The notes under the pieces were generated by a model that was not told where the DNA came from, searched no databases, and worked only from the letters and a program-made list of their open reading frames with translations. Positions 11,541-23,375 of a stretch of 64,000 nt of DNA are shown here, one piece after another. Numbering within the stretch: position 1 is the first letter of the stretch; each line of letters starts with the position of its first letter. This stretch comes from Ashinkailepas kermadecensis (Eukaryota; Arthropoda; Thecostraca; Neolepadidae): contig JAOTOM010001541.1 in assembly GCA_034440615.1 (NCBI GenBank), forward strand, positions 1-64,000. The letters are read 5' to 3'. Made by a program: the position numbers and the translations under genes.

Positions 11541-12569
11541 AGAGGTTCTATACTTTTTTACGGTGTATTTCAGAAGCATACTTGTGGTTCTGATTTAAAA
11601 TTAGTTTGTACATCTTTTCCCCAGGAATCGAGTGCATCTACACTGCAACACGAAGACATTGACTGAACAGCAGCCACATTCACCCAACGCTTCTCGGCTG
11701 CCAGATGGGTGAATGGTGAGCAGGAGTTACTACTCGTCCAGGCCAAGACACTCAACGAGTGTAGTGGTCTACGTCACATCGGGTGGTGCATCGCACAAGA
11801 TGAAGATGATCAACACTCCATCTTGTTCATCTTCCACAATTGGAAAATAAACGTGAAAGAGAAAATGTATGAGAGCGCATGGCATGAATTCATAAAATTA
11901 AGGTGGACCAAGCAGGTTTAAATGCACAATTTTTGATAGCGCAAAACTGAATTCAGACCAATCCAGCTATGCCGACCCTCTGCGGAATGCTAAACAGCTA
12001 AACTTAAGGTGGTGAGCCGTCTCTCCAACGTGGGTCAGTTCGTGGTATGACGTCATGTTTTTACGTCACAATACACTTCAAATCGATAGTCAGAGAGGCA
12101 TGGAAGTCTCATAATCGTGTGCGAGGGCTAAGATTACTCCCTCCACAAAGTATAAGAAAACTCTGAGGGGATGGGTGTTAATTCTGCCGTCCCAAAGAAG
12201 AAAAACGCATGTCCCGGTTTGGAACCGTGCAATTTTCGTTTTTGTATTTCTGACTGGTTCTAATCTATATAAGCGATAATCGCAGCATTTCTTAGTTAAA
12301 TTGCACCTTTATGTACAATTGCCCGTGGACATAGAGGCGTAGGTTCCGATGAATACACAAGGAACTTACGCTTCTCTTCCTTGGGACGGCATAATTGCAC
12401 CCTCCACCGGTTGAGTTGGAATGGAATGGTCCACATGCCTCTGTCAGAAGGCCTACACTCTGTGTGCCCTTGTACTTGGTCCAAATGTCCTTGCCTTTTT
12501 GACACATGATTTCTGTGATAGTGTCAACAGGTCCATGCTGACTTCGCGACTCTATTTTTACTTCCATGC
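11541..12569. other. Unassigned DNA
   Basis: No gene recognised. Short ORFs on both strands lack any domain pattern. The last part (12290-12560) leads into the minisatellite. Confidence 0.4.
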
Positions 12570-13562
12570 CGACTCTGTGACTATCCAGACGTCTGTGTCG
12601 GCTCTCGGAATGTCCAGCCATGTGTGCCGACTATGTGACTGTCCTCAGACGACTGTGTCAACTCTGTGACTGTCTTCAGACGTCTGTGTCAACTCTGGGA
12701 CTGTCAGACGTCTGTGTCAACTCTGTCCGGACGTATGTGTCAACTCTGTCCAGACGTCTGTGCCGACTCTGTCCAGACGTCTGTGTCAACTCTGTCCAGA
12801 CGTCTGTGTCAACTCTGTCCAGACGTCTGTGCCGACCCTGTCCAGACGCCTGTGTCGACCCTGGGAGTGTCCAGACGTCTGTGCCGACTCTGTGACTGTC
12901 AGACGTCTGTGCCGACTCTGTGACTGTCAGACGTCTGTGCCGACTCTGTGACTGTCAGACATCTGTGCCGACCCTGTGACTGTCAGACGTCTGTGCCGAC
13001 TCTGTGACTGTCAGACGTCTGTGCCGACCCTGTGACTGTCAGACGTCTGTGCCGACTCTGTGACTGTCAGACGTCTGTGCTGACTCTGTGACTGTCAGAC
13101 GTCTGTGCCGACTCTGTGACTGTCAGACGTCTGTGCCGACCCTGTGACTGTCAGACGTCTGTGCCGACTCTGTGACTGTCAGACGTCTGTGCCGACTCTG
13201 TGACTGTCAGACGTCTGTGCTGACTCTGTGACTGTCAGACGTCTGTGCCGACCCTGTGACTGTCAGACGTCTGTGCCGACCCTGTCCAGACGTCTGTACC
13301 GACTCTGTGACTGTCAGACGTCTGTGCCGACACTGTGACTGTCAGACGTCTGTGCCGACTCTGTGACTGTCAGACGTCTGTGCCGACACTGTGACTGTCA
13401 GACGTCTGTGCCGACTCTGTGACTGTCAGACGTCTGTGCCGACTCTGTGACTGTCAGACGTCTGTGCCGACACTGTGACTGTCAGACGTCTGTGCCGACT
13501 CTGTGACTGTCAGACGTCTGTGCCGACACTGTGACTGTCAGACGTCTGTGCCGACCCTGTGA
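12570..13562. repeat. 28-bp / 23-bp minisatellite
   Basis: Array of the unit GACTGTCAGACGTCTGTG plus CCGACTCTGT (28 bp) from about 12880 to 13560. It is preceded at about 12700-12870 by a shorter 23-bp variant in which GTGACTGTCAG is replaced by GTCCAG. About 35 copies in all. AGACGTCT inside each unit is a perfect 8-bp palindrome. ORFs rich in Cys/Val/Arg are repeat translations. Confidence 0.95.
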
Positions 13563-13995
13563 CGTCGTCTAGAGGGCACGGGCCGGACCGCTGGCGCCGG
13601 CCGCCGGGGTGGCCGGCCGGCCGCAATACCGCGCCGCCGGTTAACGCCATCAGGCGCGCATATGCCGCGCCAAATCAAAACGCAAATTGGCGCCAGTCGG
13701 CCGATTCGCGGCGCGGCCAGCTGTGCGAGAGTGGCGCCATGAGCACCTCGTCAGCGCGCCCGGCGCCGCTGTCGCCCGGGCCAGTGTCGGACAGAGTCGA
13801 CACACAGTAATACCGGCGTCGCCAGCCGGCCGTGGACCGGCCCTCAGAGGCAGCGCGGCGGCCGGACTGTCCAGGCAGGCACTGGCGTGCTCCGGGACGT
13901 GAACTGGTAGGGATGCTGATGCTGGGTGCTGGGATGCTGGGTGTAAAACTGCAGCACACAAAGTAAAGGAGAATCTTTACAAACACATCAATGAT

Positions 13996-13997
<2 letters not shown>
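13563..13997. other. GC- and CpG-rich block, no gene recognised
   Basis: Very rich in GGCGCC, GCCGGC and CGCGCC words, with CpG not depleted. It could be a promoter-like CpG-rich piece of a retroelement 5' end, but no ORF with a domain follows directly. The ORFs on both strands are compositional. Confidence 0.4.
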
Positions 13998-14051
<54 letters not shown>

Positions 14052-14052
14052 T

Positions 14053-14126
<74 letters not shown>

Positions 14127-14140
14127 TGTGTGTGTGTCTA
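13998..14140. repeat. (TA)n-(TG)n compound microsatellite
   Basis: About 24 TA dinucleotides (13998-14045) pass directly into about 45 TG dinucleotides (14046-14138) with few interruptions. The alternating purine-pyrimidine run could adopt Z-DNA, and the TA part melts easily. Confidence 0.97.
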
Positions 14141-14194
14141 CATGTACACATAGAACTTGGTCCAGCCGAAGACAACATGGCGGCATCAAAGCAG

Positions 14195-14735
14195 ACCGTC
14201 GTCCGGGCCCGACCCTGCCGCCCGGACCCGACCCTGCCGTCCGGGCCCGACCCTGCTGCCCGGGCCCGACCCTGCCACCCGTGCCCGACCCTGCCGTTCG
14301 GACCCGACCCTGCCACCCTGGCCCGACCCTGCCACCCGGACCCGACCCTGCCGCCCAGGCCCGACCTTGCCGCCCGGGCCCGACCCTGCCGCCCGGACCC
14401 GACCCTGCCGCCCGGACCCGACCCTGCCACCCGGGTCCGACCCTGCCGCCCGGGTCAGACCCTGCCACCCGGACCCGACCCTGCCGTCCGGACCCGACCC
14501 TGCCACCCGGGTCAGACCCTGCCGCCCGGACCCGACCCTGCCGCCCGTGCCCGACCCTGCCACCCGGGCCCGACCCTGCCGCCCGGGCCCGACCCTGCCG
14601 CCCGGGTCCGACCCTGCACCCGGGTCAGACCCTGCCACCCGGGTCCGACCCTGCACCCGGACCCGACCCTGCCGCCCAGGCCCGACCCTGCCGCCCGGAC
14701 CCGACCCTGCCGCCCGGACCCGACCCTGCCGTCCA
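14195..14735. repeat. 19-bp GC-rich minisatellite
   Basis: About 28 copies of a 19-bp unit, GGGCCCGACCCTGCCGCCC and close variants (GGACCCGAC, GGGTCAGAC, TGCCACC). Because 19 is not a multiple of three, each reading frame cycles through all three translations, giving Pro/Arg/Asp-rich ORFs on one strand and Gly/Arg/Ala-rich ORFs on the other. None is a gene. Confidence 0.95.
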
Positions 14736-15348
14736 GATGGACGCAGACCTGCAGCTGTGCACCGTCACTGTGAGGCACGGAGCGACCCGGCGGGCAGCGG
14801 GCTGGAGCCGATGGTCGAGTCGGCCGATTGACGGCGCCCCAGGGCACGTTCGACACGCGGACTGACCGCTGCGATCAGTTGTGTGTCGGGTGATCCGCCC
14901 CGCCGGCAACAGATGGCCCGCCAGATCTCTGCTGCTGTCCGGCTTCTCCCCGGGTGCTACTTTCAGCTTGCGCGAAAGTTGTCAGTGATCACACGCTTAC
15001 AGGGAGTTGTCCGATAACTGGCGCATATCCACGACTGTACGGGGCAGTATAATTCGTGGCTGCAGGACCACCAACATGGAGTGCTCAGTACTATTGCCTT
15101 GCACCTTACCAGAGCCCGCTGACCACTCCGCTGTGCCATATATTTGGCGCGTCTGACTGCTTGTTATTGCAGTTTTTTATTTTTCATTTTCGTGGGGCAA
15201 CACCCGTCGCTATTTTCTCATTTCGTTTTCTAGTGCGGTGACACCCGTCACCCCACGCAATTTTCTTCGTCGTCGTATTTCCGTTCCCTGTGTTTCTGTG
15301 TCCTTCTTATTTCTTTAAGTTACGCTAGGTAGGGCTTTTTTCCCCACG
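14736..15348 (+). other. GC-rich spacer and likely 5' UTR of the following LINE
   Basis: No ORF of significance. The last 200-300 bp before the LINE ORF1 start at 15349 are probably its 5' untranslated region with an internal promoter, as is usual for I/Jockey elements. No motif was identified that proves the transcription start. Confidence 0.35.
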
Positions 15349-16812
15349 ATGGGGAAAAAACGCAAAAAGGACACCGACCCATGCTCGCCAGCGGACTCAG
15401 ACTCGGAATTTCCTCCCCTGACCACACCCGACGACCATCGCACGAACACAGTCCTGGCCCCGGATGCTCCCTCGATTGATGCAAATGTTGATGACCCGCG
15501 CCGAACTATTCCCCTTGATGACGCCATGGAAGCCCTTTGCGCCTCGCCGAACCCTGCTCGTCCCAAGACCACGACCTCGCCTCGCAATCGAGACCAGACC
15601 ATTACTCTCCACGCCGCTGACCCACGCTCTAACCAGACCACGCCCTCCCAAGCTGAACCCATCCAGCCCATTGAACCCTATATCGATAGTGCTGACTCGT
15701 ACGTCGTAGTCAAGCCTGTCGAGGAGTCTGTTTCCTTTCGCCGTATCAACGTTTTCTGGCCGACTAAACAACTCCTTGCTATCTGCTCCCTAGCCAATCC
15801 CGACATTGAAGCCCCTGCGAACGGAACCTTGGTCATTGAAACCCAAACCCGAGCCCAAACCAAAGCCCTCCTCCGCATCACCACATTTTGTGGAAAATCC
15901 GTCACCATCACTCTCCATTCCAACCGCAACACCACCAAGTGCACCGTCTTCGCGCCGGAGCTCCGCTTCATGTCTGAGGAAGATATTCAGGCGGAGCTCA
16001 GGCCGGAGGGGGTGACCCACGTCCGACGCATAACTTCCTTTGAAGACGGCCAGAAACGTGATACGAGCCTCCTTGTCCTTACCTTCAATTCTACCACTCT
16101 TCCCAAGACCCTCCTCGCCGGCTACATCCGATTCCAAGTCCGTGTCTTTATTCCCAATCCTCTCCGCTGTTTCAATTGCCAGCGCTTTGGGCATAGCAGT
16201 AAGACTTGTCGCCAAACAGCCCGCTGCCCAAAGTGCGGCGAACCACCTCATCCCGAATCCACCTGCTCCAAACCTGCCCACTGCCTCAACTGCAACACAT
16301 CCGATCACCTGACCACATCACCCCTCTGCCCGGTTTGGCGTAAGGAGAAGGAGGTCTGCGCTGTCAAGGCCACGACCGGGGTGTCATACCCCCAGGCCCG
16401 ACGGTCTGTCGAAGCCACCTCCCCGTCAACAAAAACTTATGCCCAGGCGGCCACCGTTGCTCCCCCCACACGTCGCGTCAACACTACTTCTACCTCGATC
16501 CAAACTGACATGATTCCCAGTTTAGCTCCACTAAAAAAACTTGCACCACTCACTACACCTACACAAACCACCCTGGCTCAAAACACACAGACCATTCCGA
16601 CCAAGCAAACGCCAACAAATTATTCAAGGAATGCCAGACCCCGCAGCCATTCGCCTGCCGGGGAAATGCAAGCCACTTCGGTGGCCCGCCGACCGAGCCC
16701 GGCGCGCTCCGGCATGCACCAAAAGGTGCTGACAAACATTCATATTTTCTCCCAATGTCTACACTTTTACAATGTAATTGTCATAGTTTATTATCCAAAT
16801 GGGCCGAAATGA
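15349..16812 (+). CDS. LINE ORF1 Gag-like zinc-knuckle protein
   Basis: Open frame of 487 codons. The basic/acidic N terminus (MGKKRKKDTDP, then a Ser/Asp/Pro-rich region to about residue 120) precedes a folded central region (about 125-270), probably RRM-like as in other elements of this class. Three CCHC or CCHC-like knuckles follow: C274-C277-H282-C287, C293-C296-H301-C306 and C312-C315-H320-C327. The tail is rich in Thr, Gln and Pro with repeated TQT motifs. The protein would bind LINE RNA in a ribonucleoprotein and act as nucleic-acid chaperone. The last 19 codons overlap the start of ORF2 in another frame. The ATG at 15349 follows a stretch without a longer in-frame start and is followed by the Lys-rich N terminus typical of these proteins. 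Confidence 0.9.
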   Translation: MGKKRKKDTDPCSPADSDSEFPPLTTPDDHRTNTVLAPDAPSIDANVDDPRRTIPLDDAMEALCASPNPARPKTTTSPRNRDQTITLHAADPRSNQTTPSQAEPIQPIEPYIDSADSYVVVKPVEESVSFRRINVFWPTKQLLAICSLANPDIEAPANGTLVIETQTRAQTKALLRITTFCGKSVTITLHSNRNTTKCTVFAPELRFMSEEDIQAELRPEGVTHVRRITSFEDGQKRDTSLLVLTFNSTTLPKTLLAGYIRFQVRVFIPNPLRCFNCQRFGHSSKTCRQTARCPKCGEPPHPESTCSKPAHCLNCNTSDHLTTSPLCPVWRKEKEVCAVKATTGVSYPQARRSVEATSPSTKTYAQAATVAPPTRRVNTTSTSIQTDMIPSLAPLKKLAPLTTPTQTTLAQNTQTIPTKQTPTNYSRNARPRSHSPAGEMQATSVARRPSPARSGMHQKVLTNIHIFSQCLHFYNVIVIVYYPNGPK

Positions 16813-19800
16813 AAGCCTTTTTCAGTATTCTCACACCTATCCTCATAGCACTCCAAGAAACATGGTTTGTACCTAATGATACATACAACTTTAACCTTCC
16901 AATTATTCACTGTATCGTCACGACGAGGTCCGTGGATCACATCGAAGTGGCGGTACAGCACTTTACATAAACAATGATTTCACACATACACAAATTACAC
17001 TTAATATACACTTACAAGCCGTAGCTTGTACATTGCGTTTACATGGTAGAAATATAGATGTGTGTTCCATCTATATTCCACCACAAACCGACAATACAAA
17101 TATTTTGATACATTTAGAAAACCTTATAGCACATTTCAAGAACCCTTTCATATTACTCGGATACTTTAATGCACACAGTCCAGCCTGGGATCAAGCACGT
17201 ACACAAGGAGACACTCGCGGCCACATCATTGAACAAATTTTAGACCGGCATAATTTAGTAATAATTAACACCGGAGAACCAACCTTTTTTCACCTTGGAC
17301 ATAATACAGCAACAGCCATTGATTTATATATTTGTTCCCCCACCCTGGCAAACGACTTTGATTGGACCATAGAAACCGACATCCACGACAGCGACCACTA
17401 CCCTATCAAATTAACACCCACTTTTTCAACGGCGAATGACACCACACCCAGTTTTATTCCCCGCTGGAAAATTTCAAAAGCCGATTGGACAACATTTCAG
17501 GAACTTTCTTATTTGCAATACAACCCCAACATTTCTCCCGTCGAAAACATCAACTCAATTACAAATAACTTCGAGGCAGCTTCCACGACCATTCCACTTA
17601 CAAAACCATTCACAAAAAGGAAACCAGTACCTTGGTGGTGTCAAGAAATTAAAAATGCCATTGCGATAAGAAAAAGAGCATTTATAAATTATTTACGACA
17701 TCCCGATCAATACAATTTATACATCCGTAACCGCGAACGTGCGAGGACCGGCCGCATTATTCGCGATGCCAGGCGCCGTTCATGAGCCATATATTTACGC
17801 CAGCTGACTTTTCAAACACCTTTGAGTAAAATATGGCAATTAATCCGACGTTTCTCCGGACACTCCCCATTTAAATCTCTACCGGCCCTCAAAATACACA
17901 ATCTCACCATTACAGACCCACAAACCATAGTAAATACCATAGCTGATACCATAGCCCATAATAGCTCCGATGTGAATTACCGACCTAATTTCCTACCAAA
18001 TGCGCAACACACTTTTCACACCAACCTCGAACTCTTCCAATCCGACAATACCGAGGACTACAATGCTTCTTTTCAACTTTTCGAACTGCAGAATGCCATT
18101 TCCTCCGCCGGTAACACTTCAGTAGGGCCTGACAAATTACATTATTACTTTTTTTTCGACATTTATCTGACCACACCAAACAATGCATCTTAGACACATT
18201 TAATTCATTATGGGCAAATCACATCTTTCCTGAAACATGGAAAAAAGCTATCATCATTCCCATTCCAAAACCCGGCAAAGATCACAGTAACCCCAATTAT
18301 TTTCGGCCAATTGCTCTTACCAGTTGCTTGGGGAAGCTTCTTGAAATAATGATTAGTAAAAGACTGACCTGGTACCTGGACACAAATTCTCGTTTATCTC
18401 CATTCCAATGTGGTTTTCGTCACGGACGCAGCCCAGTCGACCATCTCATTAGATTAGAGACAGACATCGGACTTGGTTACAAAAAGCACGAACACACTAT
18501 GGCAGTATTTTTGGACATTAGCAAAGCTTATGATATGGTCTACAAACCCGCATTGCTTTTCAAAATTCACCAACTCGGTTTCAAAGGACACTTAGCTCAT
18601 TATTTAATAGGTTTTCTATCTGGTAGTCGCTCTTTCCACCTCAGATGTCGATCATCAACTGCCACTCAGCATGTTATGAACAACGGACTGCCACAGGGGA
18701 GCTGTATATCACCAGTTTTATTTAACATCATCATTAATGACCTTTTCGCTGACATGCCTGCAAATGTATCATTTTATCTTTTCGCGGACGATAGTGCAAC
18801 TTGGTGCTCGGACAAAAATTACGAAAATTGTTTGATTCGGCTTCAAAACGCCCTTGACAAAATACATCCATCCATCAAGTCCATCAAGTACGGTTTCAAT
18901 TTTCCGGCCCCCAAATCTGCAACCATGATTTTTAGCAAATGCACTCCCTGCCCAAACCCAGATACACAGCTTCACCTTGGACAAAATGACATACCTTTTG
19001 TACATTCATTTAAATTTCTTGGTGTTATCTTTGATCGTAGGCTTTCCATGCATCAACCCATGAAACACATCCAGAACAAATGTTTTCGCCGACTAAATTT
19101 ATTTCGCTGCATTACTTCCACCCCTTAGGAGCCGATCGTCACACTCTTTTGCAATTATATAAATCCTTAGTACTCCCCATCATTGAATACGGCTCAGTAG
19201 TCTATGCTGGTGCCAGCCCATCCTCCTTACACATTTTAGACAATTCAAAATAAATTTATCCGCATCGCACTTGGTGCAATGACCACTTCACCCTTTAGCA
19301 GCCGAATCGGGAATTCCTCCTTTAGCTCTTCGCCGAATGCAACAAACACTTAGAGACGCCTCCAAAATTCAGTTTCATTCAAACCACCCGACACACACAT
19401 CATTGCAAATTCTCCCAAATCTACATCATCATTATTTAGGTCCAGCCGAAAAGCGAACCGGAACCACTATAGCTTCTCGGGTAAAAACATTTTCCGAACA
19501 ACTTCACTTCACTATTCCACCCATTACTTCTCTTTCTCCACCAACTACACCACCGTGGCAGATAGCCGAACGACACACTTTCTATCTCACCACGACTCCA
19601 AAATCACAGCTTTGTCCGGAATATACCAAACAAAAATTCCAACAATTTCGGTCTCGTTATTACCATGTTCCTTTTGTTTTTACAGACGGTTCGAAAGATG
19701 CTAACCGTACAGGAAATGCCGTAGTTTCTGGAACATACAAAAAACAACATCGATTACCAAACGGAACATCAATTTTCATCACTGAATTACATGCCATCCT

Positions 19801-20518
19801 CATTGCCCTCCGTTATATTCGCAACCGTTTTCTCTGTCACCCCATGCGCAGCGTCATCATTTGTTCCGACTCCAAATATGTTTTACAATCTCTTTCGTCA
19901 CTTTCTTTTTCACATCATTGCCATATTTCTATTTATGAACCACTATAAACACTTCATCTGATGGGCGTGAAGGTCCGTTTCCTGTGGGTGCCCAGTCACT
20001 GCAGCATCCCAGGAAACGAGGAAGCAGATCATCTCGCAAAACAATCATTACAATTACCACACATCACAGAAATTCAACCACATTTTGACGCCATTAAATG
20101 AACAATACGACAGAACATTCGGCATTTTTGGAACCAAACCTGGACACAAAGTACAAACCATACGCAATTACGAAGCATTAAACCAGTCATCGATATTCGG
20201 ACGCCATCATTTCTAATCAACCGCCACGAAGAAAAAGTCCTATCGCGCATCCGCATAGGACACACTTACCTCACACATATATTTATTTATTCTGCTTCAC
20301 CTCGGCCTTCATACCCATCATGTAACACTCACATTACAGTCCCACATATATTACTACACTGCCCGCAATACCATGGCCCTAGAAAACAACTTATCGATTA
20401 CTGCCACACACACAACATTCCATTCTCTTTGCCCTCATTGTTGGGGGACGATCACCCATTTCTTATGAAGCTACTTTTCAATTTTATACGAGAAACCAAA
20501 TTGTTCCAGGAACTATAG
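16755..20518 (+). pseudogene. LINE ORF2: endonuclease, RT, RNase H (broken)
   Basis: Starts MSTLLQCNCHSLLSKWAEMK, with QETW near 16853-16864, as in apurinic-like endonucleases. A frameshift lies near 16915. The endonuclease resumes in 17033-17785 with GYFNAHSPAWD (normally GDFN) and the catalytic DSDHYPI. A TGA at 17783 stands where the reading frame otherwise continues. The RT follows: SSAGNTSVGPDKL (18111-18149), a frameshift in a T run near 18150, LDISKAYDMV (18511-18540), NGLPQGSCISPVLF and the active-site box LFADDS (18778-18795). The region 19125-19340 has several frameshifts. RNase H is seen as FTDGSKD (19678-), ITELHAI, CSDSKYVLQSL and, in another frame, LWVPSHCSIPGNEEADHLAK near 19985-20040. 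A CPQYHG-type end and the TAG stop at 20516-20518 close the protein. Catalytic residues are mostly preserved, so inactivation seems recent. Confidence 0.9.
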
Positions 20519-20610
20519 ACTGACTTTTGCGATTTAATACATTATTAATTTGATATAAACGGCGCGAAATAGCCTGAGTAGGCCGAAGCGCCTAATTCAA
20601 CAAAACGAAA

Positions 20611-20719
20611 CGACCATCCGAATCAACCAGACTCCGCCCCCGCCCCCAACCAACATGTTAAAGGAGGCCCTGATATTTAGCCCTGGATGAGCGCCATCGA
20701 AGCCATCCCGGCAGCGGCA
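20611..20719. other. Short spacer
   Basis: Between the LINE 3' end and the next minisatellite. Contains a GGAGGCCC word; nothing else seen. Confidence 0.4.
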
Positions 20720-20945
20720 CTGATGTCCTTGGAGTTGGTGTACCCGTTTATATTGCTCTCCATATAGTTGGTACGCACGTACATATTGATGTCCTTAGAG
20801 TGTACATGTACTCACATGTACATGTTCATATTGCTCTCCTTAGAATTGGTGTACACGTTCATATTGATGTCCTTAGAGTTACTGTACACGTTTGCATTGA
20901 TGTCCTTAGAGTTGGTGTGCATGTTTGTATTGATGTCCGGGTGGA
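20720..20945. repeat. 33-bp minisatellite
   Basis: About seven copies of a roughly 33-bp unit built around TTGGTGTACACGTTCATATT and GATGTCCTTAGAG, diverged from each other, with one partly duplicated unit near 20800-20830. The unit length is a multiple of three, so ORFs pass through on both strands; they are repeat translations. Confidence 0.85.
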
Positions 20946-22654
20946 TGTTGTCAAGCATCGGAATATCTGGTTTACTTTGCCCTGGTACTACCAATCTGGA
21001 ATTAGCGAAAGTTGCCTTGAGCGCGACGCATGAAGCGTGCTCTAATAATTTGCGCCTAATAGCTTGTTGAAAGCGACTAATAAGACCTTAAGTTTGAAGC
21101 AAACAGCAGTGCATTGTCAAATTATATAGCTATGCATCGGTCAAATGACGAATTACACAGTCACGACATAAAAGTAGGCAGGGGCGTCTAATTCTGAAAA
21201 CTATTGGGGACGGGGGTGACACAATACATGGGGGCAGATGCGCAGCCAAGGGTGGGCAAACCCCCTCCCCATTAGCACCTAAATATACACGGTGATGTGA
21301 TCAAAAACAAGATATATTGAGATTTTCCCCACGCAGCACCAGAAGTTTTCGAAGCGTTTTACGCGCCGAAAGCGTTCTCCGTTCCATGACATTTTTTGGT
21401 GTGTGTGGGGGGGGGTCATGCCCCGTAAGAAAATCCTGGCTGCGCCCTGCATAAGGACAAAGAGCGGGCCAAAATTGATTTGGGTGAGGGTGGGAGGTGG
21501 GGGCATACTACATTGCGTCCTATGCTAAAATGTGAAATTATTGTAGGGGGGGGGAGCAAAACCCACATGGAGTGTCAAGTGCCCCTTCAAAAGTACTTAT
21601 GATACAAGTAAAACCAATGAAGTAGGTACTGCTGAAGGAGCTTTGTACATTTCTTGCACGACAACATTCCCAAAGATAAAAATACGAAGTTGATACTTGG
21701 CTATTTCAAATAGAAGCTACAAGGCAATGGATACAAACAGTATCACTTTGGTTATGCTAAGGGGCCACTAGACACCTCAATCTTTGATTGGCCCCCTTAA
21801 TTATTGATTTGCTCCGCTCAATCATAGATTCGCGCCCTTCAATCATTGATTTTTCCCCCATCAGGCTTAAGCTTAAGCATTGGGTTTATGAGCATGTACT
21901 AGATAAAAATTGCTTTCGGGACAGCATTGGCCAACAAAAAGGTCCTTTACCCCTTCATCAACCAACTTCACAAAGCGACATCCATGCTGAGCACTAAACA
22001 TAGGTCCGCGAACCCATCCGAAATTATGTATGTTGGTTTTGCGGTGGTACTTGCTTTCAGGTATAATTTGATATGCTCGTTGTTTATGCCATGCCAATGC
22101 TCGTTTTCCAAAATTAACGTAAGGTGTGAAAGTCCTTTTTTTTTAATCTCGAACGATTTTGTACTTGCGGAGTATATCGTGCCAGCCAAACATTACTCCC
22201 CCCACGAAAAAGCAACTTATGTCGGGTGTTACCGAACGGTGCACCAGGATGTAGCTTCAATAAATTATTGCAATTCACGATTGGCTTTGGTTTCCTTTTG
22301 CTCGTTGATGTTTGCTTCATTATTATTTACGTATTGTAAAATAAAGATAACCTTAGCTTTTAATATATCCACAATTATTTACGTATTTATATGGAAAGCA
22401 TACGATGACATACAACGGCCATGCATGTCGGAAGATTTTATTCAATCTTCCGTTCAGTTGTTCATGCATGAGCAACGTTCGATCAGTCCATGAGCCACGT
22501 CCACCTTTGCAATCACATTTCCTAAGATGTACGGCTAAGATAGCAAATAGCAACACTTGAGACATCGACACACGTTCTCTGCTGGTGAGACTGCTACCCA
22601 GGCGCCATGTGCCGGCGGGCGGGCTCCTCTCGCCAGGCACTGGCGGCGGCCGGT
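20946..22654. other. Unassigned DNA with a small 29-bp repeat
   Basis: No gene recognised. At 21775-21870 there are about four diverged copies of a roughly 29-bp unit with TCAATCATTGATT followed by a C-rich word. G-runs near 21400 and 21545 accompany phrases such as AAATCCTGGCTGCGCCC, which look like the end of a non-autonomous transposon (compare 36040-36064). The 188-codon ORF at 21927-22493 is Cys/Phe-rich and without a recognisable domain; it is probably chance. Confidence 0.45.
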
Positions 22655-22656
22655 AC

Positions 22657-22658
22657 CA

Positions 22659-22715
<57 letters not shown>
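22657..22715. repeat. (GGAGCC)n hexanucleotide microsatellite
   Basis: Nine to ten uninterrupted copies of the hexamer. One frame gives a Pro-Glu repeat, another Ser-Arg, another Gly-Ala. Confidence 0.97.
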
Positions 22716-22716
<1 letters not shown>

Positions 22717-22904
22717 CGCCGGCCACCGCCACTGCGGCCTGCAGATGAGCCGTGTCCGCGCCCTCCCGGTGGAAATCGGCCCGCCTGATCGAAGCCCCCT
22801 CGGAGACAGGCCACACGTCACCGCAGTCGGCCTCGTCGCCGACTCACGCCACGCCGCCGCTGCGCCACTTCCGCCGCCGCCACCAACATCGACGCGCCTC
22901 ACAC
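22716..22904. other. GC-rich spacer
   Basis: CpG-rich stretch leading into the 46-bp minisatellite. No recognised gene. Confidence 0.4.
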
Positions 22905-23375
22905 CACATCGGCCGAAGTAGGCGCCACGAATACCTGCCACCAGTCACACCACACCGGCTGAAGTAGGCGCCACGAATACCTCCCACCAGTCCCACCACA
23001 TCGGCTGAAGTAGGCGCCACGAATACCACCCACCAGTCACACCACATCGGCTGAAGTAGGCGCCACGAATACCTCCCACCAGTGACACCACATCGGCTGA
23101 AGTAGGCGCCACGAATACCTCCCACCAGTCACACCACATCGGTTGAAGTAGGCGCCACGAATACCACCCACCAGTCACACCACATCGGCTGAAGTAGGCG
23201 CCACGAATACCTCCCACCAGTGACACCACATCGGCTGAAGTAGGCGCCACGAATACCTCCCACCAGTCACACCACATCGGCTGAAGTAGGCGCCACGAAT
23301 ACCTGCCACCAGTCCCACCACATCGGCTGAAGTAGGCGCCACGAATACCTCCCACCAGTCACACCGCTTCGGTTG
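22905..23375. repeat. 46-bp minisatellite
   Basis: About ten head-to-tail copies of a 46-bp unit (GGCTGAAGTAGGCGCCACGA followed by ATACCTCCCACCAGTCACAC and CACATC), with very high identity between units. Unit starts fall 46 bp apart, for example at 22957 and 23003. The homogeneity indicates recent expansion or gene conversion. Confidence 0.96.

Larger units (their letters stand above)
15349..20610 (+). mobile_element. I/Jockey-type LINE, near full length
   Basis: Non-LTR retrotransposon with ORF1 (zinc-knuckle Gag-like protein) at 15349-16812 and ORF2 (endonuclease, RT, RNase H, C-terminal Cys/His end) at 16755-20518, followed by about 90 bp of 3' UTR. The RNase H domain after the RT places it nearer the I group than classical Jockey. 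ORF1 is fully open while ORF2 carries only a handful of frameshifts and a TGG-to-TGA change, so the copy is probably young although no longer functional. No target-site duplication was established. Confidence 0.9.

Noticed and set aside
12570..13562. Possible CRISPR array (regular repeats)
   Set aside because: The units are contiguous without unique spacers, and the genome is eukaryotic.
13991..14865. Several ORFs of 224-273 codons on the plus strand and 138-251 codons on the minus strand
   Set aside because: They are translations of the TG microsatellite and the 19-bp GC-rich minisatellite; all frames are open because the unit length is not a multiple of three and lacks stops.
21927..22493. 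188-codon plus ORF as a host gene
   Set aside because: No recognisable domain, Cys/Phe/Ile-rich composition of AT-rich non-coding sequence, and no supporting splice or promoter context.
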